Under the pieces are notes generated by a model. The model saw nothing but the letters and a program-made list of their open reading frames with translations, ran no database searches and was not told where the DNA came from. From Ptiloglossa arizonensis (Eukaryota > Arthropoda > Insecta > Hymenoptera > Colletidae), in contig NC_135061.1 in NCBI RefSeq assembly GCF_051014685.1, positions 5,690,029 to 5,754,028 on the forward strand: a stretch of DNA of 64,000 nt, in the 5' to 3' direction. The translations under genes and the position numbers were made by a program. How positions within the stretch are numbered: position 1 is the first letter of the stretch; each line of letters starts with the position of its first letter. Below are positions 49,999 through 62,746 of the stretch, piece by piece.

Positions 49999-52231
49999 CC
50001 AAAATATCGAAAAGAATAATTACTTGTATTATTATTACGAATTAGGAATAATCGAACCCGCGTACTCGACACGTTTAATTTCTGAAGCCGCGATAAACAT
50101 TTTTTTCCTCGTTCCGTTACGCATTCTTCGGATTGAAAGAGGAATTAATAGAAGTATCTGGCGAATCGGCGAGGAAACGAACATTCGTTAACTGGAATCC
50201 CCTGGACAGAGAACTCTGTGAAAAAGATCGTAGATTGAGAGAATGACTGCGAAATGAAGCGTCGTCCATTGCAAGGGTTTAGTTCCAGCTACGGGACATT
50301 TATCCCAGATACTCCAACTAAATCCGACATTGTCCTGGAAACTGCGGAGTTCCGGTGCACACGGCCAGCCCGTGGACCAACAGAGTAACCAAAGATGCAA
50401 TTTCACGAGGAAATGACAATCGTGCGGCTTCTCTGTCTATTACCTTCCCCTGCTCTTTGTCTCGGCTTCTCGTTTCCCTCGTCCACGCAAAACCCCTCCA
50501 AACCCTTTATTTTCGAGGGACAGAGATCGTGTACGATTTATACGCAGGCCCTTCGAGGGACGTACAAACGACGTCATTTATTTAAATGCTCCGAAACGAT
50601 TACTTGGCCCTGGTCTTGGAAACTGGCTCCTTACAAGGTATCACTCTTCGTCCACTTCGTGGTGAGGAACGTACATCGTCCAGAGGAAGTTTAACGATAT
50701 TATTTTCACGAAGAATTTGATCTTTCGATCTGTTTTCTTTGCATCTGTTTAGCTCTGGCCAAGGATGCCTCGTGTACGTCGATGGTAACGGGATTGTAAA
50801 TGTTTTCCTAGCTATCGATATTATTTTGTCGAAATTGATCTCTCGGTTTGTTTTCCTTGTGGATGTTCGGCTTTCTTGTAGGATACTTTGTCGTTTTATC
50901 TGTGGGTAGTAATGGAGTTGTGTTATGTTTCTATTTTATTTTAGATTTCTAGTTTTATTAGATTTCTATCTGTCATTTTGTAACTGTTGTCCTGAAATTA
51001 ACCGATCGTACGAATAAATCGTTGGAGACTCTCTAGTCTTCTTAAAGTAAATATTTGAAATTTATAATCGAATGACAATTTTGTCCATTTGTTTCAGAAT
51101 TGTACCGAACGAAAGTAGATATTATTGAAAGTAGTAAAAGATAAAATGTAGCGTGAAGAGGTGTCATTGAAAATTGACAAATTTTTGTGAAATACAAAAT
51201 TCAAAAATATTAGTTCCGTATTTAAAAAAAAAAGGATATTCCAGTAACAGAATGATTTCCCTCGATGTAAATTCCTTCGAAGGATCAAGTTTAGCCAAAT
51301 GAATTCCAATGAAATCGCATATGTGCTTCCCTTGCGCTTGCGGTGCAAAATTGTCAGAGTTTTTCATTTTCGAAATCGTATTTCAAATATTACTTATTCC
51401 GCAGGATTCAGCCGTTTCTCTGAATATGCGCGAAAGTTTCTAAAAGTACTAAAAGCGTGCGATGTCCGTCGATATTAAATTTTGTATCAGAGAAAAATTT
51501 CTTCCTGGCGAATCTGTGCCAAATTTCATGGACTACTTGTAAATCTCGTGAAAATTGGCCGCTTCGCGAGCCCGAGTTTATAAATCTCTTTTGGAAAAAA
51601 AAACGAAAAACGATAGCAATGTAAGATTTTGTTCGTTGGAACTTGAAAGACGTCACCGAGTTTTGCATCCACGTTGCGGGAATTATTAAAGTTTTGAAAT
51701 TCTTTGTTCGGTTTGCAATTGTTATGTGCAGGATGCACCAGAATTTTCTGATCAAATTCGAAAGAAAGAATACAATAAGAAATAGAGAAGAAGAGAGTTA
51801 TGCAAACATAAAACTGCATTTATTTATGAATATATTTACAAAAATTACCACACATTAACAACCAATATTAAGAATCAATGTTCCAGGTTAAATTTTCCAA
51901 CGATGATATTTTCAAACGAAGAGTTAATTGATAAATAATATAATTTACATTCATAATTTCGAACAATCTCGAATAGAAGAAATTTTGAATAGACGAATAG
52001 ACAAATTATATACCTTAATACTTTACAATATTTCCATATTGTTCTTACGTGTAACTTTACCTATTTTTAAACTATTATCTTACCTTATTATTCGACCATT
52101 ATTGTGACTTTTTCAATCCTTGATAGGAAAGCAATTTTTTACATTTTTACTCCGATTCAAACTTACTTTATTAGAGTAATATAGTAAAATGTTCAATTAT
52201 TTCATCGCTTAATAATTCTACATTAATAAAA
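49999..52231. other. no gene seen
   Basis: Frames near 50355-50694 include a hydrophobic start but no domain or splice context. The rest is AT-rich. Confidence 0.4.
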
Positions 52232-52615
52232 TATAAAATAATAGGACCTAACCTAGACCTAACCCAGTCAGTTACTCGTACCTTTAATACCTTAGCAGTA
52301 TCGATACCAATGAAAATACATATTACGAAAAAAAAAAAAAAATAATAAGCTTATCACGATAAACGGAAAAATTAAAAAAAATGTCCCTAGTACACATATT
52401 TCGTCAAGTTAGTATCGCTGAAGTATAAAATAATAGGACCTAACCTAGACCTAACCCAGTCAATTACTCGTACCTTTAATACCTTAGCAGTATCGATACC
52501 AATGAAAATACATATTACGATCAAAAAAAAAATAATAAGCTTATCACGATAAACGGAAAAATTAAAAAAAATGTCCCTAGTACACATATTTCGTGAAGTT
52601 AGTATCGCTGAAAGG
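52232..52615. repeat. 192-bp near-identical tandem duplication
   Basis: TATAAAATAATAGGACCTAA starts at 52232 and 52424. Copies agree through the A-run, AATAAGCTTATCACGATAA and TATCGCTGAA. They differ at single bases (CAGTCAGTT against CAGTCAATT, TCGTCAAG against TCGTGAAG) and in the length of the poly(A) run near 52323 and 52521. It is one of the youngest duplications in the window. Confidence 0.93.
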
Positions 52616-55380
52616 CTTCTCGTATCTCTCATTCGGCTTTCATATCCAGAAGGAAGATGGATCCCCGTTTCACGATTCACTTCGAAGGATTTAAGATCAA
52701 TTTCTCGACGACGAGGAGTGCATCGCAGTTGGTTTTCACGGAGGAATTTAATATTTTATGATCCCTCCTTATTGCGTCGACATTTTTTACTTAAAACAGT
52801 CGCGGGACATGCCTCGTTTCAGTCGACTTTTAGTTCGTCCTCCTCGTTTATGTTAATTGAAAGTTATTTGCTGCTCCTGTCGACTTCTCGATCTTCCGTG
52901 CTATTGAATGTAATCGTTTCACGTTTTTATTTCGCTACCGTAGCGCTCGATGTTCGATATTCAACGATATCGAACATTTTAATAAACGGAAACGATACGA
53001 ACGACTTCCAGCCATAATTTTATTCATTGGTGAAAAATTGCTCGGAATACCTTCGTGTAATTTTTGTTTTACGAATGTACGCAAGCATCACGGTCAGTTG
53101 TGTTTACACGAATTAATTCTTTAAGCGTTCTTCGTTCGACGAACATTTTTACACGGTTACGAAACAAGTACAACGAGTGGAAATATAATAACGTTGAAAA
53201 TGTTACATTTACGAAATAATCGGATTCTCGTTTCATCGGATAATAAATAACGTTGGGCCACAGTGATGTTAAAATTCGTTAAAATATCTTCGAATTGAAT
53301 CACATCGTACGGATAATAAATATAATGAATTATTTCCACTATGGATCGAGTTTAAAGGTATGTAACATATGGAAAAGTTCTATTGTAAAAATTGTCTCGC
53401 GTGCGAAAGTAATCGAATAATTTAAAAATATAAAGAATTGCTGAGAAACTACATGAAAAGGGAGTAGTATTGCATTATGGGAAATTATTTTTATTCACTT
53501 GACGTATTACACGTACGAAAAGTTTGAAAAACGATTGGATTTACGAAGTAACAACGAATATACTGCATTACTTATGTTCGTGTCTATAATTTTAATATGT
53601 AAAAATGTAGTGGCTCTTGTGGTTATTTATTTACCAGTTTGCTCGCATAATCTAACGAAACTTGGAAACATCGATTCCCTCGAGAAACTTATAATCACTG
53701 ATTCACTCAACTATTTACTCGATAGTTTTTTATTTTGTTTTAGGGAGGTCTTATTCGGTAATTGGTATCGAAAACTTCGATATAAAAGAAACACTTGAAT
53801 CTTTCACCAAGAACCTATTTATGAAAACAGCTCGTTATTTATTCCTTCTTCGCCAGATTATACGCTAATAGTTTACTCGACGAATTCTATTCATTTACGA
53901 AGAAAAGGTATCGAATAAGAAACAGCAAATTGCGAATTAATACTTACAAAATTGTCTATTTACTAATCTTATTTATACACATTTTTCACTCTTCGTGACA
54001 TACATATACTTTACAGTATCATATTGAGATATAAATTTATGATGGAAAACAACTACATAAATTGAATAATTGTTTCTACTCTCTCCGAGATCTAAATACT
54101 TCACATATTTATTCGGTATAATGCAAAAGGGAAGTATTTTTTACCGTAATAATATTTTGTTCAAATAAACGAGTTTTAACTTTCCTCGAAGACGTTCCGT
54201 TATATTTTACATGCTTGGAAGATCTCGTAAAAGAAATTTAAACCTTGTCTCTGCAAATTGAATGCATCTCTCCGAATTGCATCAATTTTGGATGCACCGA
54301 AGGAAAATTGCACCAAAGGAAAATTTTTTCTCTTTTCTTCAATTAGACGTAAAATTTATTGTTCGTGATTTGCATTACCTATCGAACAATTTTTTTTACA
54401 CTTGCTTTTCGTTGCACTTCGGGTACACCGATACAACGTAACAGATGAATCTTCAAGCTGTCTTTCGCATTTCCGTAAAAACCGTGCTATCTATATTGTA
54501 TCTACTGCTGCGCTGTAGATTGGAGCCAGTTGATATATCATCCGCCGGGACGAAGCCAAGTCGGCTTAACACAAATTGCCTCGAACGAACAACACGAACT
54601 TACCAACCGGAAGTCTCTCTCGCGAGACGAAATCAGCAGAAAGTGCATCTCTGTTGTGACCATCAATTCAAAGAGTTACATAGTTCTACGTTCATTAGCG
54701 CGCTAAGAAATTGCCAGAGATTTCATCGACCTGGATAATAGTCAATCGTGGGAGCAGAGACAGGAGCGTTGTTTAAAAACTGAATTAAAATTGTAACCAT
54801 TGTTTAGTCGAGAATTACATAAATTAATATAATTTGAACGCGTTCGTGGAAAATATTATAAACGAATTAAAGAAGAAATGTAGTCTACGACTGTTAAGAT
54901 TCTTTTCTTATTATTTTCTAATTACGAAAAAGAATAATTTTATATCTGTGACACACGAGGCAAGGAATATTGATTGTAATACTTATTTTCAAAATAAGGG
55001 GACAAATTTTTTAAATGTATTCTATTGACTACATCAATGCAGATTTTACAACTTCCTTGTTTCTTTATTTAATGATTTTATCATTGTTTAATGTACGTAC
55101 TTTGAGGTTATAGGTAAATATTTGATAAAATAATATTCCAGTCTCGAAATTAAATCTTCGAAAGCTACTTTATTTACAGCCCGTCGATTTATCGTAAGAA
55201 GTGACTGGTAGTATCGTTATTTTTTAGGAACGTCTAAACAAATTATTTACTAATCGATTTACAACCGGTACGATTTTTTCTGCGCCGAGAATCACTTTCT
55301 TATCAGCCTTGGTACACCTTCCTGGCTAGACTTTTTTGTACTTTCATTACAGGTAACGTATCGTTAGTCTATGGTGAATT
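52616..55380. other. no gene seen
   Basis: A 148-codon + frame ends at 53017 but begins inside the duplicated repeat and has no known motif, so I do not call it. The rest is AT-rich. Confidence 0.4.
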
Positions 55381-55750
55381 TTTCCGTTTCGAACGAACGT
55401 TTTGCGAAAACTTCCCATCGCGAAGCATCATCGAGAAGAAATTGTCGCGCGACGAAGTGCGTGGAATTTCGGTTCGCGCATGGTCGATATTTGATCGAAG
55501 TCTAACAATTCTGGTCGAGTAACGTTCTGCATCGCAACGATTGGCCCAACTCGGCCCGAAACTTTCCTACTCAATTAAAAGTTATAAATGAGAGTGTTTC
55601 ACCGTAAGTCCGCTTCCTCGGCCAGCGGACCATACAGATTGCGATCGAATGACTGAGCCAGCGGCCCGTGAAAGGGGTTAAAACTAGGCTAATTTACCTC
55701 GTATACCGACCACTCATTATTTCTTGCACACTCTGTAAAGTGCTTATTTA
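55381..55750. promoter_or_regulatory. GC-shifted block, candidate conserved non-coding element
   Basis: About 370 bp of mixed, high-complexity sequence stands out from AT-rich flanks and has no persistent frame (for example GGCCCAACTCGGCCCGAAAC near 55541). Such islands in insect introns or intergenic DNA are often conserved regulatory elements. This is inference from composition only. Confidence 0.2.
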
Positions 55751-58700
55751 GGCGGCATCCCGATAGTTACGTGAAATAACGTCGCTAAAACTAATTGCAA
55801 TAATATCTCCGTTTACGAACGATCGAAAGAAACTTTCGATAGTAAATCGTTCTTCTTTTTTATGCAGTTTACAGTTGCATCGATGCATCTGTGGTGTCAT
55901 TGGTGATTTATTGGATTAGAATTTTTTGGATTAATTTGTCGAACAGTTGCGTTTCTTTTAGATAATTAAAAGTACGTTTCACATATTTTTGGAATACCAG
56001 AGAAGCGTTTGATAATTATTTCATACTCCAGGAAAAATAACAGAAGTAAAAGAAAAACAATATCTGTACTATAGTGTCTCGTGAAAATATTTGAATTATA
56101 ACTTTCATTGAAAATTGTTTCTATCGTCTTTTATTATTTTTCTGAAGACAGTTACACTTCTTTGCGATACAATGTCTGTCGATTGGTTGTCAAAATACAA
56201 CGTTTACGACTAATGGTAAATACTTTCAAGTATTCGAATTATTTTTCTTTTCGAAAGAAACCTAACCGAGCACAACTCCTTTCACATCCTCGCGTCTGGT
56301 TCTTTAAAGTGTCATTAATCGCGAACGTGAAAATCTTTCGACTAACATCGTAAATGATATTTAAATTACACAAAACCGTCCGATACCGGCCAAGTAATCG
56401 TATTATTTCGCTCGAGCCACGTTTAAGGAAAGATAACTCCTCGAATCCCGGTTATGTGGCAGCTAGCTCTCGAGACTCGTTAATAAGATAAGCATTCACG
56501 CGAGAGAAACGTATCAAAGTCTTATTCGCGGGCTATTTTCTCGTTCGTGGGATGATACAGCGATCACCCGCTACCAAAGAGCTGAATTTTTTCCGACCAG
56601 CTTCTCTCCATCGCGTGTTCGTTATTACTTGTGAAAAGTGGAAAAAAATGAAAATGCAATTAACAAGCTTAAAAGGACCGAAGCTCCACTTTGAAATTGC
56701 TTGGTCATAATTATTCCTCTTCATTACCATGGCAAAGAGATCCTGCACGAAAGAAAAACTTTCTAACGCAGTTTCGCGAAATTATCCCCCGAAAGAGAAA
56801 CGAATCCTTGATCGTTATCAACACTTTGCAACACTCTTTTACAGAGTGCTTCCAATACGAGGGGAAAAATTGGTAACTTTGTGGGCGAGGAACTCGGATA
56901 AGTCGGATAAACTGAAACGAAACCAACGAATTATCTCAGACAATGAAACGTTCAATCTCTTTTGACCGGGGAGGCGTGAGAAGAGGTACAATTGTTTGGT
57001 TACGCGATGTCGAAACGATATTAAAAATCTTTCGACTCTTTTTTCTAAAACTGTATACCCATTGTTTTCATTCTTTCACGAACAGACTGCATTTCAATTG
57101 CTATATATATATATTTTCAGTTTCTCTTCCTTTGATCCAAATAAAGAGAGAAGTTTTTATTATTCTTATCGATGAAGATTCGTCTGACTCTTTTTTAGCC
57201 TTTCTCATCGTCGAATTATTTATACATTGGAATATATTTTCCTCGAAACGTAGAAAATACTGAAATGTCGGGTCAAAATTGCCTCGAGTTACGATATTCC
57301 AGTTTTTTGGCTACACAATGTTATTTCAACGGAATTTCATTTTAAGCATAATAGAATAAAGCCCTAATTTAAATATTTCCCCGGAAAGCGCTATAATGGA
57401 GTGTTTTCATAGGTATGCAAATATGTTCTTACCCTTGCTCATTCTTGTTAAACAATGCTCCATCTGGAATAGAACAGAGATTCTGAATTCGACTGTTTCA
57501 ATGATGTTCCCATTCTTATGGAGAAGTCGTCGAATTTCACGAAGACATCCTTTCGAAATTGATCGCGTTTATTTCATCAATTTTCTCGTCGTTGATCGCA
57601 ATTGATGCCGATGTCGCAAAAAATGGAAACGATACGTTCACCGTGCAAAAAGGTCTACTTTGCAACCATTCCGAAAGATGGACTCACGAAGAAACATAAT
57701 AAATTGCTTCTGGCTGATCCAGATGCATTCACACGAATTTCATCTTTCAAGGAAGAGACAGCCCTAGTTTTGTCCTTGTCAATATGCGGTTTTACCCCAA
57801 ATAGGGAACCAAAGTTACCTTGCCCTAATATTTTCAGGTCGGATCAAAACTACTCGTAACGTTTGCACAACACTGATAAAATGGGATTTGAAAGTGGTCT
57901 ACCAAATATATTTGGAAGATCGACGAACGAAAGTTTCGGTCGTAATTATTTTCGTCGATATTTTTAATCGAATCGGTGTTAATTCGATCAGGAAACGGAA
58001 ATAAAAATTTATCCCAATTTTTCCAATTACATTATTCTTATTCCCAAGGCGTGATATATATATCGGAGAGAATTCTTTTTCGATTTACGTGTCGGAAATA
58101 AACAATCACTGTACTGTTTTTATCATCACGAACGAAACAAGTATCAAGATACAGTGGTGCTTTTACCATTTTTTAATTACACAATAGCGTGTCACGATGA
58201 TAAATAATTTTTGCGTAAGAAATCTTGTATACATTTATTTTGTAGCCAATTCGGTGAGAACTTTTTTAACGCTACGATGATAAATTTATTTTACAACCAA
58301 TTGAGTTGGAATGAACGTACGAGAATTGATTTCTTACGAATGGTGATCTCGATATCGTTACTCCTTGTAAACAAATATTTAGTCGACGAAGACGTTGTCT
58401 TCTGACGCCAATTACTCCTTCGGATTGCCATAACCAGCACTGTATCGATCTCTTGGAAACGGAGAACTATTAATATCGTATCTCGAACCACACTTTGGAC
58501 GTGTTACTTGGACCCAGTGGAGATAGGGAATGCGAGAGAAAGCCACAATCGTTGCCAAGTCCATTTCGTCGTAGATCGATCGCAAAAGCAGTGCCAGGTC
58601 TCGCATCTCGTATGGTTCGACTGATTAACAAACAGTGAGAGATAAATGCAGCGAACGAGTTGCGAGGTGATATCGTTAACACGATCGATTTCCCGGACCA

Positions 58701-58830
58701 TCGAATTTGTTCGCTTCGATTACGGTTTTAGCGATACGAAAAATCTGGCGAGGCGTTTAAGTGGAAAAATGTACGAGACACCACCGTTTCACGAAGCTTG
58801 ATCTAAATACTCTATTTGCGCAATCTGGTT
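55751..58830. other. no gene seen
   Basis: The frame at 56729-56965 starts with an ATG in a good context (ACCATGG) but matches nothing known. Other frames are short. No RNA gene found. Confidence 0.4.
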
Positions 58831-59056
58831 ATAATAAACCCATCAGATTTATAATAAATCTAAAAGATTTATAATAAGTCCATAAGATTTATAATGAGTC
58901 CATAAGATTTATAATATGTCCATAAGATTTATAATAAATCCATAAGATTTATAATATGTCCATAAGATTTATAATGAGTCCATAAGATTTATAATAAGTC
59001 CATAAGATTTATAACATGTCCATAAGATTTATAATGAATCCATAAGATTCTTATGG
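58831..59056. repeat. 20-bp minisatellite, 11 units, capped by a palindrome
   Basis: From 58831 the unit ATAATaagTC-CATAAGATTT repeats at an exact 20-bp step for 11 units, the variable bases being in the ATAAnnnnTC half. It ends at 59040-59056, where CCATAAGA is followed by one base and its reverse complement TCTTATGG, a perfect 17-bp inverted repeat that breaks the register. Confidence 0.95.
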
Positions 59057-59261
59057 AATTTATATCTCAATGCACGAGAAACTATATTTTAATATTCAAC
59101 GAACTTTATTCTAATATACAACAAATTATATTTTAATGTACAGGATGTGGTGTTAGAAATACACCACCTTAATATATTTGCTAGTTTAAATAAAAGAAAC
59201 AGACGTTACTAGGAAAAATGGTAAGGCTTCGAGGGGGATACAATTTGGTGACTATAGTAAA
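59057..59261. other. spacer between minisatellite and MITE
   Basis: TACAGGATGTGGTG at 59139 followed by CACCACC at 59162 looks like a transposon-end remnant but has no distant partner that I can find. Confidence 0.3.
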
Positions 59262-59448
59262 GGGTGTCCCAATCGTCACCGGTCGATTTACTTTTTGAAT
59301 AAAACTCAAACGGTTTCAGCAATATTGATATTTTTTCTTTTGTTTGAAAGTACAAACTCAGGAGTTAATAATGGAGTCATCTTTCAAATAGCTGCTCGTG
59401 TTTTAAAAATAGCGAAATTTAAATCGACCGGTGACGATTGGGACACTC
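59262..59448. mobile_element. 187-bp MITE with 29-bp terminal inverted repeats
   Basis: The left end (59262-59290) begins GGGTGTCCCAATCGTCACCG. The right end (59420-59448) is its reverse complement across all 29 bases with one mismatch (GGGTG against GAGTG). TA follows the right end at 59449 and occurs three bases before the left end, which suits a Tc1/mariner-type TA target if the left end has two or three extra bases. The 129-bp interior cannot encode a transposase. The + frame at 59295-59555 is a by-product. Confidence 0.85.
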
Positions 59449-61911
59449 TATATCTTCAGCGACGAAGACACCGAGAAGATTTAAACGTCAGCTTCGTTTC
59501 TCTGAGTAAAATGTCCCGTTTAAAAAAAAAAACTTTCGAGATAGATTTATCCTGATATTGTCCAATTCTTCCACCACTACGCAATCTAAGATAAATTTAA
59601 GTTACCTTACGAGTAACATCTTCATTTGTTCAACTATTCGCAGAAGTACGTTCCCATAACTTCAACTCGCAAAATATTCTCCACTTTGAGCGACCTCTGT
59701 GAACGAACGCGAGTATCCCTCCCCGATAGCTCGTATTTTTTCAAAGTGTTTCATATTGAAGTTTAATAATTTACACCAGACCCTGGGAACTGTCGTGTCG
59801 GTCGGTCTGGTACACTGCATCGTCCGTGAACTTAATTTCCAAGTTTTTCGGAAAAGTGCAGTTTAACTTCCGCTCGTAAGCCGTTTTCTCATCAGGGTCT
59901 CTTTTGTCCCCGTTGGTGAAAAGTGTCGCAGCGGCGTTCATTCCCTCGCTTGTTTAACTGCGGGGACTCGCTCTACCAGGTAATCAGGAATCACCGTCGA
60001 GCGAAACGTACGACGAGAGTTAGAGGCCGTGAACAGAGGCAATGGGCAATCTTCAAAGTCAAATAATCAATTAGTTGGGCGAAGTTTGCCGCGTTTTCGT
60101 CTTTGGCGAAAGTAAAGTAAAACTGTCGAGAAAATTTACCCAACAGAAACGGAACAAACGATATCGCTGGAAAATTTAATGTAAGCGGATGAGGGAATCC
60201 CGGGTCCTCGTTACTGGAACGAAGAGGGTAGAGGATGCAAGGGGAGGAGATAGGTTGCAGATGGGAGACGGTGTAGGGTGTGTTTCTTCCTTTTCTTTCT
60301 CCCGGTCTGTTTATTTTCACCATCGGGACGAGGAACGGGACGTTCGAGGATCCTCGCTTCCTTTGATGGAAAAGTTAGGCACCTTTCCAGTGACGCAAAC
60401 TGACCGTTGGCGAGACGATGGCACCGCCATCGCTTCCTTTCATTATCTCGTTAATTGAGCCGCTTGGAACCACGGACAAAGCTTCCGCACCTACACCGAC
60501 CAGGCACTCCGCAATGTATATTAACCGGATACCTGTACTCGGTTCTTTTTTTCGTTGGACGGTTCAAAAAATACACTTTTCTTATTTCACTTCCTTTTTT
60601 CCTTTTTTTTTTTGAAGTGTTCAAAGGCGAAAATACGTGAAAAAAAATTCACGCCGTAAATTTCGTACACCCTTTACCAAGCTGTTTATTATTTTAATCG
60701 CCGAGCATCGTTTTACTTGTTTATCCGGCGACTATGTTACTCGAGGTAACACGGACGCGTTGGTTAAGTGGTCGAGGAATTAAAAATCCGTGCTTTTAAT
60801 ATATGGCTAATTATGCAGTTTATTCTCTGTGTACACGAGCACGCGTGCGTTTATGTTCGGATTCTTCGTGAAATAAAGAGCAGAAAACATTGACGACGTT
60901 GAATATTTTTTTTCTCGAAAATCTCGAGAAAATTAAAACACTTACGGAACGTGAACGAGTTTAGTTACAGAGAAGCTGGTGAACATTTTCGTGAAGAGAA
61001 ACAGTGAAATTTGATAAAGGACGAGAAGAATATTTCGGTGTTTCAATTACCAAAATGAATTACGATTGAATCTCGTAATATTATACACCCAGGGTTTTAC
61101 AAAATTAATATCTATATTAAATCTGTATTACAATGAATGTTTTCCAAATAACTCGCAACTTGTGTAACTTGCCTAATTAAACTTAGTTTCGAGCGAATTG
61201 AATAAATACATCGACTTGCTGCATTCGCTGTTCCATTTTCATCAATGGACGACCGATTCGATCGAATTGCTTCGAAACGGAGAACGAATATTTCTCCTCT
61301 GTTATAAAACGAACGTTTATCGAATAACGTTACTTTTCATTTGTGGCGGGCTTCTAGAGTGCGATAACAAAGGAAAAGGAGCGAGTGAAATACGAAAAGA
61401 AAAGAAATTTTAGAAAGAAAACGAAGCTACATCGAAACGAGCAAGTTCGGGAGAATGAAATCTTTCCATAATAATCGATTTTATGTCAGACTTGGGACCT
61501 GTGAGCCTTGACCACGTATTTTGAACATCTGTGGCTAGTGGAGTGAGTAAACTAACTTTAGGTCGATAAACCTTCTCATCCGTAAGGCTGGCAGTAGGCT
61601 ACCGTGTTCACGGACAATATATTACACAACATACGGACTACGCAAACTGTAACCGGTACAGTTCTTTGGTTATTAGATGGGAAAATCTGTATTTGTCGAA
61701 GAAAAAAATAAGCAATTGCACGATTTAACTTAAAAATAATAATAATAATGTGTTCTGTGACAACAGGACCCTGTATAAAGAGGAAACGAAGTATTGAATG
61801 AAAAGGAAGAAACGAAACAGGAGAAAATTAATTTATTCAAATAGAAATGAGTACCAATGAGTCTCAAGGTTCTGAGAAGGTTCATCGAATAACATAACAG
61901 AAGAAATATAA
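59449..61911. other. no gene seen
   Basis: CpG-rich patch at about 59900-60500 with open frames on both strands, then AT-rich DNA with T and A runs. An AAT trinucleotide run lies at 61736-61749. Confidence 0.4.
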
Positions 61912-62070
61912 TTCCACTGCACATTCGTAGGAAGAAATATAAGAAACTCTATTTTATTTAAAATTGAACACGATGCAAGTTGTCCTTAGCTTCCACTGCA
62001 CATTCGTAGAAAGAAATATAAGAAACTCTATTTTATTTAAAATTGAACACGATGCAAGTTGTCCTTAGCT
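61912..62070. repeat. 79-bp near-perfect tandem duplication
   Basis: TTCCACTGCACATTCGTAG occurs at 61912 and 61991. Both copies continue through GAAATATAAGAAACTC, TTTTATTTAAAATTGAACAC and GCAAGTTGTCCTTAGCTT. Only one or two bases differ. Confidence 0.95.
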
Positions 62071-62746
62071 TTCACAGCATACTCGCAAAAAGAATGCAAC
62101 GATTCGAAAAACCCTACGAAAAAATTCGCATTCGAGATGCGAATCGTCTTTGATTTCTTCTCCTTCCAAGAAAATCGAATTCTTAGAAATTAGAAATCCG
62201 GATCGGTAGCGGTGTTGAACGCAGTAACCAACATCCCGAAGGATTGTTCCGTGCCACCGAACAAGCCACACGTTCATTGGCAGTTTATTAGCCGCAGAGG
62301 AAGCACGTTTTCGGTCGAACGCCGGCTCCGTCGGTATAATTTACGGCCAGAATTATCGAAATATAGGGTTATGGTAGCGAGTTGCAGGCGCGCGGGGCCA
62401 CCTGTGGAAATATATAGTCCAGGCGTACTCGAGTATGGCGCATGTGTGGCGACGTACGCGAGACTCGTTATTAACTTCCAGCGACGCTGCTTGGAAAAAG
62501 GTGAGCTTCTCTAATGAAATATTAATGACTGGAAAGATACGGGTTTCCATGGGAGTTTAAACCGTGCAATAAACGCATCCTCTCCCATTCAACTATCGTT
62601 CTCGTCTTCTATCTTCGTTCCGAGCCATTCGACTCGCTCGCTCCTCCAATCGAGGATACGAGAGTGTAATATATTTTTTCGCGCACTCTCTCGCGTCATT
62701 GTTATCGTTTTGGACAATGGTTTCGAGAGAAAATTGCGACAGTGAT
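62071..62746. other. no gene seen
   Basis: A + frame at 62212-62514 lies in CpG-rich DNA. A GTGAGC at 62500 could act as a splice donor after AAAAAG. I recognise no protein. Confidence 0.3.

Noticed and set aside
52241..52275. CCTAACCTAGACCTAACCC, like insect telomeric TTAGG repeats
   Set aside because: Only a few imperfect units, inside a 192-bp tandem duplication. It is not a telomeric array.
52571..53017. 148-residue + frame
   Set aside because: It starts inside a tandem-duplicated non-coding repeat and shows no motif. One frame of this size is expected by chance here.
60761..60800. TGGTTAAGTGG, like a tRNA D-arm (A box)
   Set aside because: No B box (GGTTCGANNCC) at the right distance and no acceptor stem pairing.
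61663..61673. TCTTTGGTTAT, identical to the start of miR-9
   Set aside because: The match stops after 11 bases and no complementary arm lies nearby to form a precursor hairpin.
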